Of a stretch of DNA of 64,000 nt, positions 49,262 to 61,499 are shown in pieces. Every line of letters starts with the position of its first letter. Within the stretch, counting starts at the first letter, position 1. The DNA lies in contig NC_085861.1 in assembly GCF_034702125.1 (NCBI RefSeq), positions 4,203,645 to 4,267,644 of the forward strand, in the 5' to 3' direction. Under the pieces are notes generated by a model. That model had not been told where the DNA came from and searched no databases. It saw only the letters and a program-made list of their open reading frames with translations. This stretch comes from Engraulis encrasicolus (Eukaryota; Chordata; Actinopteri; Clupeiformes; Engraulidae). The translations under genes were made by a program, and so were the position numbers.

Positions 49262-52200
49262 ATGGCCGCCGTAGCTGCTCCTGCAGGGGGACTTACTGTT
49301 CTGACTCATCCGTACCCAAGAAACCCTGGCAGAGTTGCACCAGCCATCAACCATCATAAATTGCACCATGGAGAACCAACAGCCCTAGGGGTACGTCCGA
49401 AACATCTAACCACACCCTCAGAAATAAAGGTACAGAACTCGTCGCTGTGGCAGTACCCTCAAGGGGAGTACCATTGCGTCGCTTGATTGGTACCCCAAAA
49501 AAGAGGTGCGTTCAGTTTCTTGCAATGTCGACCAATGTGCATCTGTCACCTCTTTTTTGAGGCACCACCTAAGCGACAGAATGGTACTCCCCTTGAGGGT
49601 ATGACGAGTTCTGTACCTTTATTTCTGAGAGTGGCAGACATTCCCAGAGTAAAGCATGATCACATGACGGCAACCTTCCTGAGAAACGATGAAACGTTAA
49701 CATAAATTACTCTGTTTGGTTTTATTTCAGATGGTTCAGATAATGATCGGTGTGGTTGTACTGCTGTTTGGTGCTGTGACTGCATTTTACGCAATGACTT
49801 TATCCACCTTCTCTAGTCTCATGTTCTGGGGACCGATCATTGTGAGTTACAGTATAGTATATTCATTAGAGATGCACCGGATCCTGATTTTTAGGATCCT
49901 GCCGAATACCGGATCCACTGCTTAAGATCCTGCCGGATCCGGAACCGGATACCGGATGCTACGAAAGGGTTGAAAAACATAGCCTACTCACACATGTGGG
50001 CCCTTTTTATCACGTTGGCTCAAACTATTTTGACTGAAAAGCCTCGGCTACCGGATCCTGGATCCTGGAACCGGATCCGGATCCTGTGAAAAACCCTATT
50101 ATCCTGCCGGATCCGGAACCGGATCTTGGATCCGGTGCATCCCTAATATTCATCAGAGCATGTCTTACATTCTTTCTTTCTTATCATTGTTGGTATCTAT
50201 GCAAAATCAAAAAAGGAAATCTGGTGGTTTTATGTTTTTATTCAAACAGGTATAGCATAGCAGAGAGGAAGCAGTGGTGACAATAAGTAGTTTTTTAAAT
50301 AGTTTTTGTCTTTGTCCAGAAAGTGTGCTCAACTCCCTCCCAACTGTTTTCTACAAGGTCTTCGGCTGCAGGCGAACAGCTTTGTTCATATAGAAAAGCT
50401 GCACTCTCTAGTGATTGCAGTAGTGTATAGAGGTGTGTCGTTCATGAACGAGCCGGTTCTTTTGAACGGCTCCCTGAAGTGAACGATGGGAACCGGATCA
50501 CAGCTAGGGGAGCCACTCGACCGTTATTCCGTTCATTTTTCATTCATTTTAAGCACGTGACCTTGACCAGAGTAATTAAATTTGGGAAAAAAACACAATT
50601 CTTTACCTCAAAGAGAGGCAAAAACGGTCTTTAGAAGCAGGAGAATAATCAGTTGTTGTTTGGACAAAATTACCTTGAGATGGAGTCAAAATATTACATT
50701 CTTAACACATAATTTTAAAAAGATCCAAAAGAGCCAGTTTTTGAACAGCTCTTTGAAAGGAACGAGCCACTAAGATCCGGATCCCGTCAAAGAGCCATAA
50801 ATCCCATCTCTAGTAGTGTAGTGTATTTTTTTCTAGTGGGTTTGCATGATAGTCTAACCTCTGTCTATCATGCTAACCCACTAGAATAAAATACAAGAAT
50901 CCCACGCGAGAGAGCGACTTTTCTACTAAATAAGTAGTTCTCCTTCAGTCAAATCATTCAACGTCTCTCTGTACGGGAGGTCCTCACGTGTGAGACATCC
51001 ACCTGATCCGCTGACAGAAGTGAAAGTTGGGGAAGGTGATCAAGGTAATTCATTTCGTAATTCGGCGAAGGAAAATCAGCCTGGCACGTTTGAAGGATGG
51101 ACAGTTAAGCCGCAACGAAACACTGGTGCTTTCACGAAGCAAAGAGGATTTTTGATGACTTGGCGCATGCGCAACCCGGCTTTCGGGAAACTGGCGTTTG
51201 CAGGTCCTCGCAGCTGTTTCGCCTGCGGTGGTGATTACAAAGGTAGCTTCGGTGGATGTCTCACACGTGAGGACCTCCCATGTAGAGAGAGATGTCTCTC
51301 TTATCTCCCTTGGAGAACTGGGGACATAGGCATGTCCTAATATTTTGCCCATTAGGAGGCTAAATGGTTTCCCATTTAAACTGTTGAGAGATGGCATCAA
51401 ATAAGCGCAACAGTTTAGCCATAGCGCAGGCTGTTGACATTGGGTTCTCAATTTCACACTGAGGTAAACTGGTAGGCTACAGATTTATTCCCATTTTAGT
51501 TTTAAATCTCAACATATGCTTTTTGTCAGGCAATAGCTGGTCTGTTAATATGGTCATCGTTTCATTATAAGACTGAAAAAGCTGAGGCTACAGGCCAAGA
51601 TTTATTCTCGTGGTTGTCATGCCAGAATTATAAGGGCCCAACATCACAAAGCCCTGTGGCAGTGGTTTTGTGTGAAGTACCACCCGAGAAAATATTGAGC
51701 TCTCGAGTACCACCTTGACAACCAACATTAGAATATCGCAGCAAAGGCCTTCCATATTCACTTTTGCCAGTCAATACAGGAGAGGTTCATAATGGCATCA
51801 ACAGCTAGGGTCACATTCAGTTCAAGTTTGTTTTAAAAATTCTTACTTGCCTAGTATTATTCTGCGTTTTCATACAGTTCATATACAGTTCAGAATCATA
51901 CAGCAACAACTTGATCAGCCTTCAAATCGATGCACAAAAAATGAATTCTTCCAAGTACCACCAGAGATGTCTCAAGTACCACCAGTGGTACGCGTACCAC
52001 AGTTTGAGCACCACTGGCCTATGGTATATGTCACCTCCACCTAGGGTTGCCAACTGTCAATGAAAAAAATCCGGGACACTTCATCGTGCCGGGGGTCTGG
52101 GGCACAAAATTTAGCATTTCTTAGATGTAATTTCCTGCATTTTAACGTCCCGTGTCCCGTTTCAGTTCAATACGGAACCCGTACTTTTATCTCTAAATAC

Positions 52201-54889
52201 GGGACGATTCCGTATTTCAAGGAACGGTTGGCAACCCTACCTCCACCACACACCCCTATTGAAAGCCCCGTTTTAAAGCCTTCGGATAGACAACACACTA
52301 CCTCCTTTTCTATAGTATTTCTATTCCTTCTTTTCAGCCTTGGTAATAGATTAAAATAATGTTCTGTTTCATTTTAGTATGTCATCGCCGGTGGACTTAC
52401 TGTGAGAGCCTGTAAGTCCCCAAATTTGTTCTTGGTGAGTTTCACACTCTGATGGTCTGACCCTACAATTTACATTTTTGCAAAGATAATACAATATAAG
52501 CTTCTATACATACAGCATGCTTACTGCTTCATATTTTTGATTCATTTCAATTTCTACATTAAATCACTAAAATATTGCTGGTCTTTGGCGATTAACATGA
52601 CAGTGACTTCATATACTACTGTGGCTGATCTGATGTCATCTCTTCACTTCTATACATGGGTTCTAAATTTTGTTTATAACCTGACTGCGCGAAATGATCT
52701 GACTTCGCACAACTCAACCTCTGATTGTTGCAAACCGCTGTCGGTCAAAAAAAATAGCGCATGTTTTTTTTTACTACATTAACCAACTGAAGTGCCTGGA
52801 CCAAGGATTTTTTCCTTCTGCCTTTTTTGAACATTGAACCCCTTCCAAGAGCACCAGTTGGTTGTGAGGGACACTAGTAGCGCTCTACCAACTCTTTTGC
52901 TAAATAGCGCATGTGGTTGGCTGCCAGTGTCTTGCCCGTCCTCATAACATCGTGTTTACAAACATTCAGAACCCATGTATACTAAAAGTACAGTGTTCAT
53001 ACTGCGTGAGGTGGTCAACATTGCATAATTCAAATGCCGTTAACTCTGTTTCATAATAAAGGTCATGTGTTCACGCAGGTCAGAGCTAACCTGGCTCTCA
53101 CTCAGATGGATTGTCATCCATCTGGAATTATGATGGTAACCTTGCTGTTCTAGCCCGTGGGTGTATTCAAAAAAAGCTCGAACGTGATTGGAGACAGTGA
53201 CGTACTACTTCAACCAGTCACATCGAAGCGGCCCGTGACGTAGTTTTCAGCGACGCGAGATAGAAGCCACAACAGAGCAGTTAGCATGTTGACAGTAGTT
53301 CCAGCCCAGCTAGCATGTGTATAGTGGATCATTGCTGGCGTTTGAACGGCAAGCCGCCTGTGGTATGCCACCTGTGTCCGACATCAGACCACTGACGGTT
53401 ACAAAACACACAAGGCATCGGTGGATTTTGGTTGGCAATCCGACATAGTGCACGAGTACTCTGCAGGGTCCAAACAGCGGCATGCTACCTGACAATCCAT
53501 CTGCGTGAGAGCCAGGTTACATGCTACCAGCCCCTAGCACCAATGGAGGAGGACCGCCTACTCATTTGGTGCCAGCATCGTTTGCATCAGATAAATCACA
53601 ACAAAGATATGGTAAGTGAGATGTCTTGAACAGAGGTGGAAGAAGTACTGAAGTTGTGTACTTAAGTAAAAGTAGAAGTACCCTGCGAAAAAATTACTCA
53701 AGTGAAAGTAAAAGTTGTTTACCAAAAACGTACTTAAGTAAAAGTCCTAAGCACTAACTTTTAAATGTACTTTTCAGTACAAAAGTACAAGTAGGCCTAC
53801 ACGCGCAATGGCTGTCTTTCTCCATGTCTACCTACTTGATACAATAGGAAAAATTGTCTGCAACGGTTTTTGGTTCCATTTGAACATGACTATGGAGTCC
53901 TGTTAATGTTTTTAAAAGTATATTTTCTGTCTGGGTGTCAATTTGGAAGAGGGGCTTGGTCCGACCTCCCTGCCCGCAGCTGAGGCTACTGAAATATCCA
54001 CGAAACACAACAGGAAAACCTAGGATAAATGTAACTAGTAACAAAGTATTCTCCTAGAAATGTAAGGAGTAGAAAGTACAAGTAATTGTCAAAAAATGTA
54101 ATTGAGTAAAAGTAAAAGTCTGCATTTTTATTTTTACTCAAGTAAGTACAAATTCCAGAAAAAACTACTTAAGTACAGTAACGAAGTAAAAATACTTAGT
54201 TACGTTCCACCTCTGGTCTTGAAATGGCTATATTTTCTTTTAGTGAACACATCATGGGCATGGGTTTGTCCGTTTCTGACGGGGTGATTCATATTGCAGA
54301 CAAAATGGACGTCTGCTTGCCTGCACAACCAATGTGACATATATTGATGAATAAAACTTAATCAAGTATGTGTATTTCGCTGAAAATGATTGACCAGCGA
54401 TAAAATGTTATTCAGACAAAATTGCCAGCCATATGAAAACAATGCAGCCTCAACAGCATGCAGTTGCTACTAGCATTATTGGTTGTGTTCTGGTCACCGT
54501 TAGGCATGCCAATTTACCTATGATAATACAGTAAACCGTTTACAGTCCCATACGTTTTGTATATCCTACCATGAGAGAAATATACACCAGGATTGCATTA
54601 ACTACTCCCGGTGTGCACGATTAACTTCGGGTCTGATTAACTTGGATGGCATAAAGAGCTGTTCACGTCAGACGAGACAGGATGACTTTGGAAACTGCAT
54701 TACGGTTCGACGAGAGGAGCATGCCGTCGCACTTTTGCCGTTGTTATTGTGCGCGATTGTATTCTCAAACACTTCAGCTGTGGTCAATTCAAATAGTCGA
54801 TTCGTGAGTGTGCTAAGCACTTCGATAAGTTGTAGGTGACCATAGTTGATCGGACGACCCAAAGTTAATCGTGCTCACCGTCATAAGCT

Positions 54890-54972
<83 letters not shown>

Positions 54973-57900
54973 TGTCATTGTTAATTGATCAATGGTGATG
55001 TCTTTTTTCTCTCTCTCCATTATTAGGTGACCCAAGACCCACGGTTATATAAGGTATGTCTGATTTATTACATCCATTGCTAGGTCAGAGGCAAAGAGTA
55101 CATTACTGAAGCAAGCAAAGCCGTATTGTTAAGGGGTGTAAAACCCATTTGTGTAAACAATTAGTTTTTTTTCATCGGGGTGGGGATGTGAAATGACTGA
55201 GAACCTATTATCAAGGTAAATAGGACCCTTGCTGACCTCACCTGTACCTGTGCCCTCGGAAGGTATCCAATGTTACAGGTTTGAATTCTTAGTAAGAGTA
55301 ACTGAAAAGTATATGTGCTGTCCTGCACCACTATCCACCTAAACCTACATTAATTTCTCAAGAGACTGTACTCCTCATAACATTACAGTTGACAGACGCT
55401 TTTGATCAAAGTGATGTACAAGGGCAGTAATGCAAAATGTGGGTGGAAAATACTCTGTACACAGAGTAAGTAGCATACACTGTTGTTAATGAACTTTAAG
55501 TCACCTAGAAATATCTTAAAATGTGTTGCAATCAATTCCCGTGTTGTTTTTGTTCAAAACCTTGTATGTAGCCACAATTGTCACACATAACCTTCTGAAA
55601 TGTTTGTCTAATATACTTCTATACTTCCTTTGTCTGTGTCTGATGCCAGGAGGTGTATGAAGAAACGACAGCATAGAGGACCCAGCACATCCCCTCACAG
55701 ATTCCATGCCTTTCAAAATATTAGAACAAGATTTCAAGGCATTTTCCTTAAAGAACTTGCAACATTTCAGGAGTGCGTCACCATTTGGGTTTTCATTTTG
55801 TACAATACATCACCTAACACCAAGAACGCTACATTTTGTAAGCTATGTTTCTTGCATTGCCAGTAACCAATATTTAAAAGAAAAAAGAATGTGTATATAT
55901 AAATTGATATCTTATTTGTCATTATTTACACTTTCATTACTGTACATTGAAAAAAAATAGACAGTGTTTTCTTTTCACAATAAAATTGTATTTACATATG
56001 TTCCAATTACTTGTGTACACCATTATTTACACCATTTGTTCAATATTCGATTCGATATTGTGACAAGATTCCACTTCTTTGTTCCTAATGGATGATGGTT
56101 AGATTCTGAACTAATGCTGTGTTACATGTTCCATTATGTCTATGAATCTGTCATTAGGGAGAGTCAGTCACAAAAAGCCTCGCTCACAACCAGTAGCATG
56201 AAGTACCTTAAAACCATAGGTTGTTTTGTAACTGATGTCAAATGTAAGGACTGTTGTTGACTGCTAACTCATTAGGCTTTGTCCCAAACCCAGAGCAGAC
56301 AGTCTCGTTAATGAAAGTGGCACATCTGGTATTTAAGTACACATGTTCTGTACAGCTGTCAGCAGACCATGATAACATTTCCAACTCTTCAGTAATGTCT
56401 AGATCTTGGTGGGGTAGTGTAGTGTAGATTCTATACACATGTGGTTGTACAGGCACATTTTGAAACAGGCTCAACACAGAAGACCAAAGAAATGGAATTG
56501 TGGTAGGTGCAACACGTATGACCTGGCTGGCTCCAAACTTGTGGTGCGCATGCTCTTCGCCAGCCATTACTGAACTCACTGTCTTGTCTACCTAGAGTGT
56601 TCATTTGATGGTTTACAACAGTACAAGTGAGGGAAGAGCCTAATTCAATTTCCACTGTACATGTGTAGCAGCTGGATGACCCGGTCTGTGATGACAATCC
56701 CAGCAGACGCTGCCAACGCCATGACTTGCCTACCTGAAAACAACACACAATGTTAAAATAGAATCGGCAAACAAGGCAACTGTAATTCTAAAGACTATAG
56801 GCCTAGTATCTGCATTTTAATTCATACCTATTTAAGGCTAAGACCTGAACAGCAGTAGGCTACTATTACTTAGTTTTAAATTTACTGCTGACCGAAAGGG
56901 AGACTTGGGGTCCTTGCCAGTAGCTGGTGAGTGACAGGCCTCACCCTGTTTTTATTCCAGTACCCTCTTGTGTAAATTCTGTTTCCACACGAAGTAGGTC
57001 TCTTAACCATGCAAAATCTGTGATTACTTTAGTCTTTACCATCGAAACAGGTTAACAACTAGGGCAGAAAGTGAAAAGGGGAAGCCCACAGACCTATATC
57101 AATATGTATAGGTCTGTGGGGAAGCCATCCTGGTGAGTTTGAAGTCAGAATGTCATCGTGAAATAAACATTCCATCTCTCACATGCCGACGTTTTGGGAC
57201 ATGCTGCATTGGCAGCGATCACGGGGATAGTACATTTAATTTAACACGAACTTAGCATAAACAAATTGGTCTGAATGTGACATCTTGGCATACTATTATG
57301 ATCAACAGCACTCAGTCACCATAGCATGCGAGGTCTGGAAATGAGGCTTGTACAATATTGAATTACCGGCACTATGGGGGCATTCACAGTTGTAGCCTAC
57401 CATGTCAGTCATTGTTTCACACACATCAAAAACACGTTAGAAACAACCAAGAGGTTTTCACTCACCATTTATATGTGGCATGGACCTCTCGACTAAAATC
57501 CCCACTTAAAGTTGGTCTTGTAAACAGTTGAGGACTCAACATCGCTGCGCTGTAGACCTGCTCATTATCCTTCAGTGGATCATTGGAAGAAGAGCGAGAA
57601 CGTTCTTGCCACCAACTAATTCCTTGTTTTCTGTTCCTCTTTCAAATAATGAATGTTTGGCAGTTTTGATAACACTTGAAATCGCGGAGTTCATACAATA
57701 TGCAGGCCGCCGTTGTTGTGCTAGCCACTGACTGTGGGGTGTGCTAGCAGCACTACAGTGTTGTCGCGCAAGATGCTACGTCATACCCGTCACCTCACTC
57801 CACGATGATTGACATTGACATTATCCAATGGTCGGGGCACGTTTATTTTCTACTCGAGGACTTCGGGCTCGACAAGGCTGAACCAGACCCCTGTGCGAGC

Positions 57901-59842
57901 TCACGAAGTGTAACGAAGATGCACGAAGCACTCGGGGTCTCGCGAGAGCCAGGCTAGGTCAGAGCATCACTGGGGATGAACATCTTCAGCACCATCACCG
58001 CAGGGATTGCCATCATTCTGCACAGTATTGATATATTCGTTAACTTCAGCCACTACAGCTATCCATGCAATGTCATCCACCTCCCGTACTATACCATCAA
58101 CTGTGAAAGTAGCCAGGTACTCATCCTAGGTGCATTGAAATTGGCCATTGTGTGCAGTCTGCTTATACCATATACGGTAGTAGGCCTATATAATGTACAG
58201 GGGTTGGAAAAAATATCTGAGACACCTGTCATTTTAGTGTGGGAAGTTGCTCAATTGGACCAGCCTGTTGACCAATCTTCATTAATGGCACATTGCACCA
58301 GTAAAGTGAAGTGTGAAGGTTCAATTAGCAGGGTAAGAGCACAGTTTTGCTCAAAATTTTGCAATGTACACAACATTATGGGTGTCAGAGTTCAAAAAGG
58401 AGAAACTCTTGGTACGTGTGTAACGGTTGCAGCTTTGACTGAGACAGCAAGTCTTTGTGATGTATCAAGAACCACAGTATCCAAGGTAATGTCTGCATAC
58501 CACCAAGAAGAATGAAACGCATTCAACAGAGTTAACTGTGGACACAAAAGGCACAAAATGACACTAAAATGACAGGTGTCTCTGTTATTTTGTACAACCC
58601 CTGTATGTACAGTGTGTATTGTAATGTAGTTGTGTTTTCTTCGTCACCACAGAGCAGGGCACAGGATATTGCCGGGGTGATGCTGGTGTTGTCTGTGCTG
58701 CAGTTCATTGTCTCCAGTTGTGTGCTGAACGTCGCCTGTAAAGCCACCCGCTGCACTGACACTGAGGTGAGCGAGTGTTACTGCAAACCAGGGGGGGGGG
58801 AGGGGACCTATGTCTCGAGGGCTGTTTGCGGCCTTTGAGGCCGTTTTATCTGGCACCCAGTATAATTTTAATGTTATTCAGCTTCAGATGAAAAATGACA
58901 TATTTTGTAAAGGAATCTTAGAAAATGCATTTGCAATACAATTAAGTTATATTCAGGGAACCTAGAAGGTGGCGTTTGTTTAAAAGGTCGCTGCCTTCAA
59001 TATAGGCCTAAAGTGAAGGGGGAAATCCTGATTCGTGTCCCTAGTACGGCCCTCGGATGAATTTGAAGTGGCCCTTCGAATGAAAAAGGTTCCCCACCCC
59101 TGCTGTAAACCAAAGCGGTCCAGTAGCACCCCCTGCTGTCCACATCAGCCACATGCAGTCAACCGACAGACTGTCCCCCATTACCTGTTTGTATTTGGTT
59201 TTGTAGGTGAGAAGATACATGCCGATCCAGACATGCTACACTATTCCAACGACCCACCAGGCTGCTGCTAAACTGAACCCTCAGGTAAAGGATGTATAGT
59301 AGAATCATTAACCCTTTAAGGACGGGAGGGATATTAAAGGCCTGATGGATCAATTATTGTATGAATGAGCCTGTTTACATTACCGCAATAATCAGGTTAT
59401 TGGAGTAAACGGTTTATTGCTGTTTATATGCAGTCGGTTGCCTGTGTTCCACTAAAGTGTGTGACACGAAGCTAGAATTTAAGGCTTGTGATTGGCTACT
59501 TATCCTTCCAGAATTTCAATAACCTGATAACAACCCGATTATGCTGGATACATGTCTTCAGAAATTAGTTCATTAGCCAAAAACCTACCTGTGCAAATCG
59601 GATTTCTCATAAACCGATAACGGCAATAAACCGATTATGAAAACTGTTTATTCAGTTTACATGAGCGCTCGAATAAACCGGTATGTCCAAAAATCTGATC
59701 ATCAACGGTTTATTGAAGCGCATATAAACGGGCTCAATGTGTATATTTGTGGACCCAACAGTTTATTAATTCCTGTGTATTCCTTTTCCAGACACCCCTC
59801 TTCCCAGTCAGTGGGCAGCTCCCTGCTTACAGCAAGTGCTGA
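49262..59842 (+). CDS. MS4A family four-transmembrane protein, gene C
   Basis: Seven coding exons on the plus strand, all phase 0: 49262-49390, 49731-49841, 52378-52434, 57958-58116, 58653-58766, 59207-59284, 59792-59842; 232 residues. The N-terminus (MAAVAAPAGGLTVLTHPYPR), TM1 (IMIGVVVLLFGAVTA), TM2 across exons 2-3, TM3 in exon 4 (IFSTITAGIAIILHSIDIF) and TM4 in exon 5 (IAGVMLVLSVLQFIVSSCV) match genes A and B. The second extracellular loop has its own sequence, with two Cys and an NFS sequon. Gene A exon 7 (26 aa) has no counterpart between 59285 and 59791. Exon 4 sits directly behind a 4.87-kb transposon; its acceptor is the TAG formed by the element end plus target duplication, with a poor pyrimidine tract. 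If the old acceptor at 53078 is used instead, a stop follows at 53151 and TM3-4 are lost. Confidence 0.85.
49428..49629. mobile_element. Palindromic MITE in gene C intron 1
   Basis: Ends CTCAGAAATAAAGGTACAGA and its exact inverse; arms pair for about 50 bp through CTCAAGGGGAGTACCATT. Confidence 0.8.
49867..50145. mobile_element. hAT MITE, GATCCGG family, gene C intron 2
   Basis: Ends TAGAGATGCACCGGATCC and GGATCCGGTGCATCCCTA; perfect 8-bp target duplication ATATTCAT (49859-49866, 50146-50153). It starts only 26 bp past the exon 2 donor. Confidence 0.9.
50428..50812. mobile_element. hAT-type element, gene C intron 2
   Basis: TAGAGGTGTGTCGTTCATGA at the left, CCCATCTCTA at the right; perfect 8-bp duplication GTAGTGTA. 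It has GTTCATGAACGA and GAACGAGCC repeats. Confidence 0.85.
50832..50886. repeat. Short hairpin
   Basis: TCTAGTGGGTTTGCATGATAG and CTATCATGCTAACCCACTAGA are inverted around a 12-base centre. Confidence 0.8.
50961..51295. mobile_element. Inverted-repeat element, gene C intron 2
   Basis: ACGTCTCTCTGTACGGGAGG at the left pairs with the right end through TCCTCACGTG and TGAGACATCCACC, about 45 bp. The unique interior has open frames on both strands with no recognisable domain. Confidence 0.75.
51660..52016. mobile_element. hAT-like MITE, gene C intron 2
   Basis: Ends CAGTGGTTTTGTG and TTTGAGCACCACTG; the flanks match at 6 of 8 bases. The interior repeats AAGTACCACC. Confidence 0.65.
52042..52239. 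mobile_element. hAT MITE, gene C intron 2
   Basis: Ends TAGGGTTGCCAACTG and CGGTTGGCAACCCTA; perfect 8-bp target duplication CCTCCACC. Confidence 0.88.
52651..52981. mobile_element. MITE in gene C intron 3
   Basis: Ends TATACATGGGTTCT and AGAACCCATGTATA are perfect inverses, extended imperfectly. Confidence 0.65.
53631..54215. mobile_element. hAT element nested in the gene C insertion
   Basis: Ends CAGAGGTGGAAGAAGTACT and AGTTACGTTCCACCTCTG; perfect 8-bp target duplication GTCTTGAA. Dense AAGTAAAAGT repeats inside. Confidence 0.9.
54891..54968. repeat. AC microsatellite
   Basis: Uninterrupted run of about 38 AC units. Confidence 0.95.
56238..56579 (-). CDS. Unrecognised open frame inside the gene C transposon
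   Basis: 113 codons, starting MSSVMAGEEHAHHKFGASQV and ending NSPYI, with ordinary amino-acid composition and no repeat character. An acceptor-like site lies at about 56738 on the same strand and a donor-like GTGAGTG near 57464, so it could be the last exon of a minus-strand transcript; an upstream 25-codon frame (MALAASAGIVITDRVI) would then precede it. It may belong to the transposon, to captured host DNA, or be chance. No domain recognised. Confidence 0.2.
   Translation of the reverse strand: MSSVMAGEEHAHHKFGASQVIRVAPTTIPFLWSSVLSLFQNVPVQPHVYRIYTTLPHQDLDITEELEMLSWSADSCTEHVYLNTRCATFINETVCSGFGTKPNELAVNNSPYI
58198..58603 (+). mobile_element. Tc1/mariner-type deletion derivative, gene C intron 4
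   Basis: TA-flanked ends CAGGGGTTGGAAAAAATATC and TTTTGTACAACCCCTG with subterminal GACACCTGTCATTTTAGTGT inverted. The interior keeps part of a helix-turn-helix (LCDVSRTTVSKVMSAYH). The catalytic DDE region is gone. Confidence 0.85.
58790..59105. mobile_element. hAT-like MITE, gene C intron 5
   Basis: Shares ATGACATATTTTGTAAAGGA and CGGCC-rich blocks, in opposite orientation, with the segment at 2750-2880 in gene A intron 7. Ends near CCACCCCTGCTGTAAACC. Confidence 0.5.
59367..59735. mobile_element. MITE where gene A exon 7 would lie
   Basis: Ends GAGCCTGTTTACAT and CATATAAACGGGCTC are inverted, with several AATAAACCG units. It occupies most of the final intron of gene C. Confidence 0.7.
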
Positions 59843-60164
59843 GGGACTGATGATTGAAATATCTTCCCTGTTAAAGACAACTACATGGCCTGTCTTTTTA
59901 AATCATTTGTGCCCTTGTTAATATTTTGGGACAATAACAAGATATAGCGGATTCCTAGCTCTGTTGACATGGTAACCATAGATTATTCTAGAAGGGCGAC
60001 CAGGGGGACCTGTAGAATCTCTCCTGACCCCTGTTGTGGGCCCCATTCCAAACAGCCAGTGGTTTACTGTAAATATGAATTTGCAATGACAATGAATGTT
60101 CATAAGGGTTGGAGCAGGCATCACCCAACAGTTTTTCTCTTCTTTTAAGGGTGCTGACCAAAAT

Positions 60165-60351
60165 ATTGTAAAACTGAAAAATGAGAAAAGGTCGCAGCAT
60201 GCATATAGGTTTCTTTTATTAGGCTACACAGACGCGTTTCAGCGTACTGCCTTCCTCAGTGTGCCTGAAGAAGGCAGAACGCTGAAACGCGTCTGTGTAA
60301 TAAAGAAACCTATGCATGGTGCGACCTTTTCTCATTTTTCAGTTTTACAAT
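60165..60351. repeat. Palindrome with GACGCGTTTC motif
   Basis: Arms begin ATTGTAAAACTGAAAAATGA; each holds GACGCGTTTCAGCGT and CTGCCTTC, meeting near 60262. A diverged relative of 12354-12567. Confidence 0.8.
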
Positions 60352-61499
60352 GACAATGAATGAAAATATGATAAATGGAATATTGATTTGTTTTGTCATT
60401 ACTGTGGTCCTCTGTGTGGCAGTTTAAATAATATAATAAATATAATAATATAAATAATACTCAGATATTTGCCACAGACTGTATGAATGTAGTTTCTGAG
60501 TATGGACAATAGAGTATGGCCGAGCAATAAATCACATGGTATCAACATGCATGACACAAAACATACGCACACGACCAATGCTTTGCATCTATAAACTTTA
60601 TATAAAGGTGCAACTACAGCATATACATGAGAAATATGCACTATACCAGTATAGAAATTGTATTGAGGAAATTATACTGTTGATATATGACAACATATAT
60701 AAGAAGTTCTTAACAGAAAGAAACAGAAAATAAGCAACAGCAATACAGGTAACTTTGCTCCACGCTTCCATATGGCAAGATGGAATGTTGGTATAATAAT
60801 AATTATACATACTATTATTAATAATAATTCAATTATATTGTAATATACTGTGCAATACGAGACCAAACTTTAAAGTGCTTTCACCATTTTGAAAACAATA
60901 AAATACAGTCTACCACTCTAGCACAGTGCAGCTGTATACATTGCATTGCTGTGGTGATACTTATTCATGACATTGACACGACAGACATGACTCTGTATTG
61001 CACAGCTTAAAAAAGGTATGAAATATAAGAGATCCATGCCAGCTATAACTAATCAGATTAAAAAACATCACAAGGGGTAATTCATTTACAGTAACTTGTG
61101 TGTCATGACTGACTTTTGTTTGAACAACTAAAAAGTGATTTTGTGCAATGATTGTGCAATGACTATCCCACACCACTGAGACATCATCAGTGCACAGCTC
61201 ATCAAAAACTCAGAACATTTTGAGTCCAATTAGTTGAGTGACTACCTCTATGGGAATGTAGAGAAGATTTGATCTATACACCATATAACCCACGGTTACA
61301 AAGGTGGCACCATTACTATTTGGGTAGCAATAGCTATTGCGAAATCATTCAGGTCTATTGGCAGCCTAATCAGAAACTATAGATCCAGTCGGCCCGTCTG
61401 GTCCCGTCCAGTGAAGCTGCTCGTTTTCCCTTCCATTTCCTCCGCCCGCTGGTCGGGCCAGACATGAAGCCAATTGGAGCCAATTTGGATTGGAGCCAA

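Larger units (their letters stand above)
53087..57956. mobile_element. 4.87-kb transposon inserted at the 5' edge of gene C exon 4
   Basis: Left end TAACCTGGCTCTCAC, right end GAGAGCCAGGCTA; perfect 9-bp duplication GGTCAGAGC (53078-53086, 57957-57965). Another inverted copy of the left end (CAATCCATCTGCGTGAGAGC...) closes at 53519, so the first 433 bp may be a solo MITE form. Holds a hAT MITE, an AC tract, a splice-flanked short frame (MEEDRLLIWCQHRLHQ, donor GATATG|GTAAGTGAG near 53611) and a minus-strand frame at 56238-56579. No transposase recognised. Same end type and duplication length as 12984-15943. Confidence 0.8.

Noticed and set aside
51050..51457. 135-codon minus frame in gene C intron 2 as a gene
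   Set aside because: It overlaps an inverted-repeat element and an opposing frame of similar length; no recognisable domain or splice signals.
57976..58515. A single 179-codon gene
   Set aside because: It is gene C exon 4 read through its donor into intron 4 and a Tc1 remnant; the shared exon structure shows a splice at 58116.
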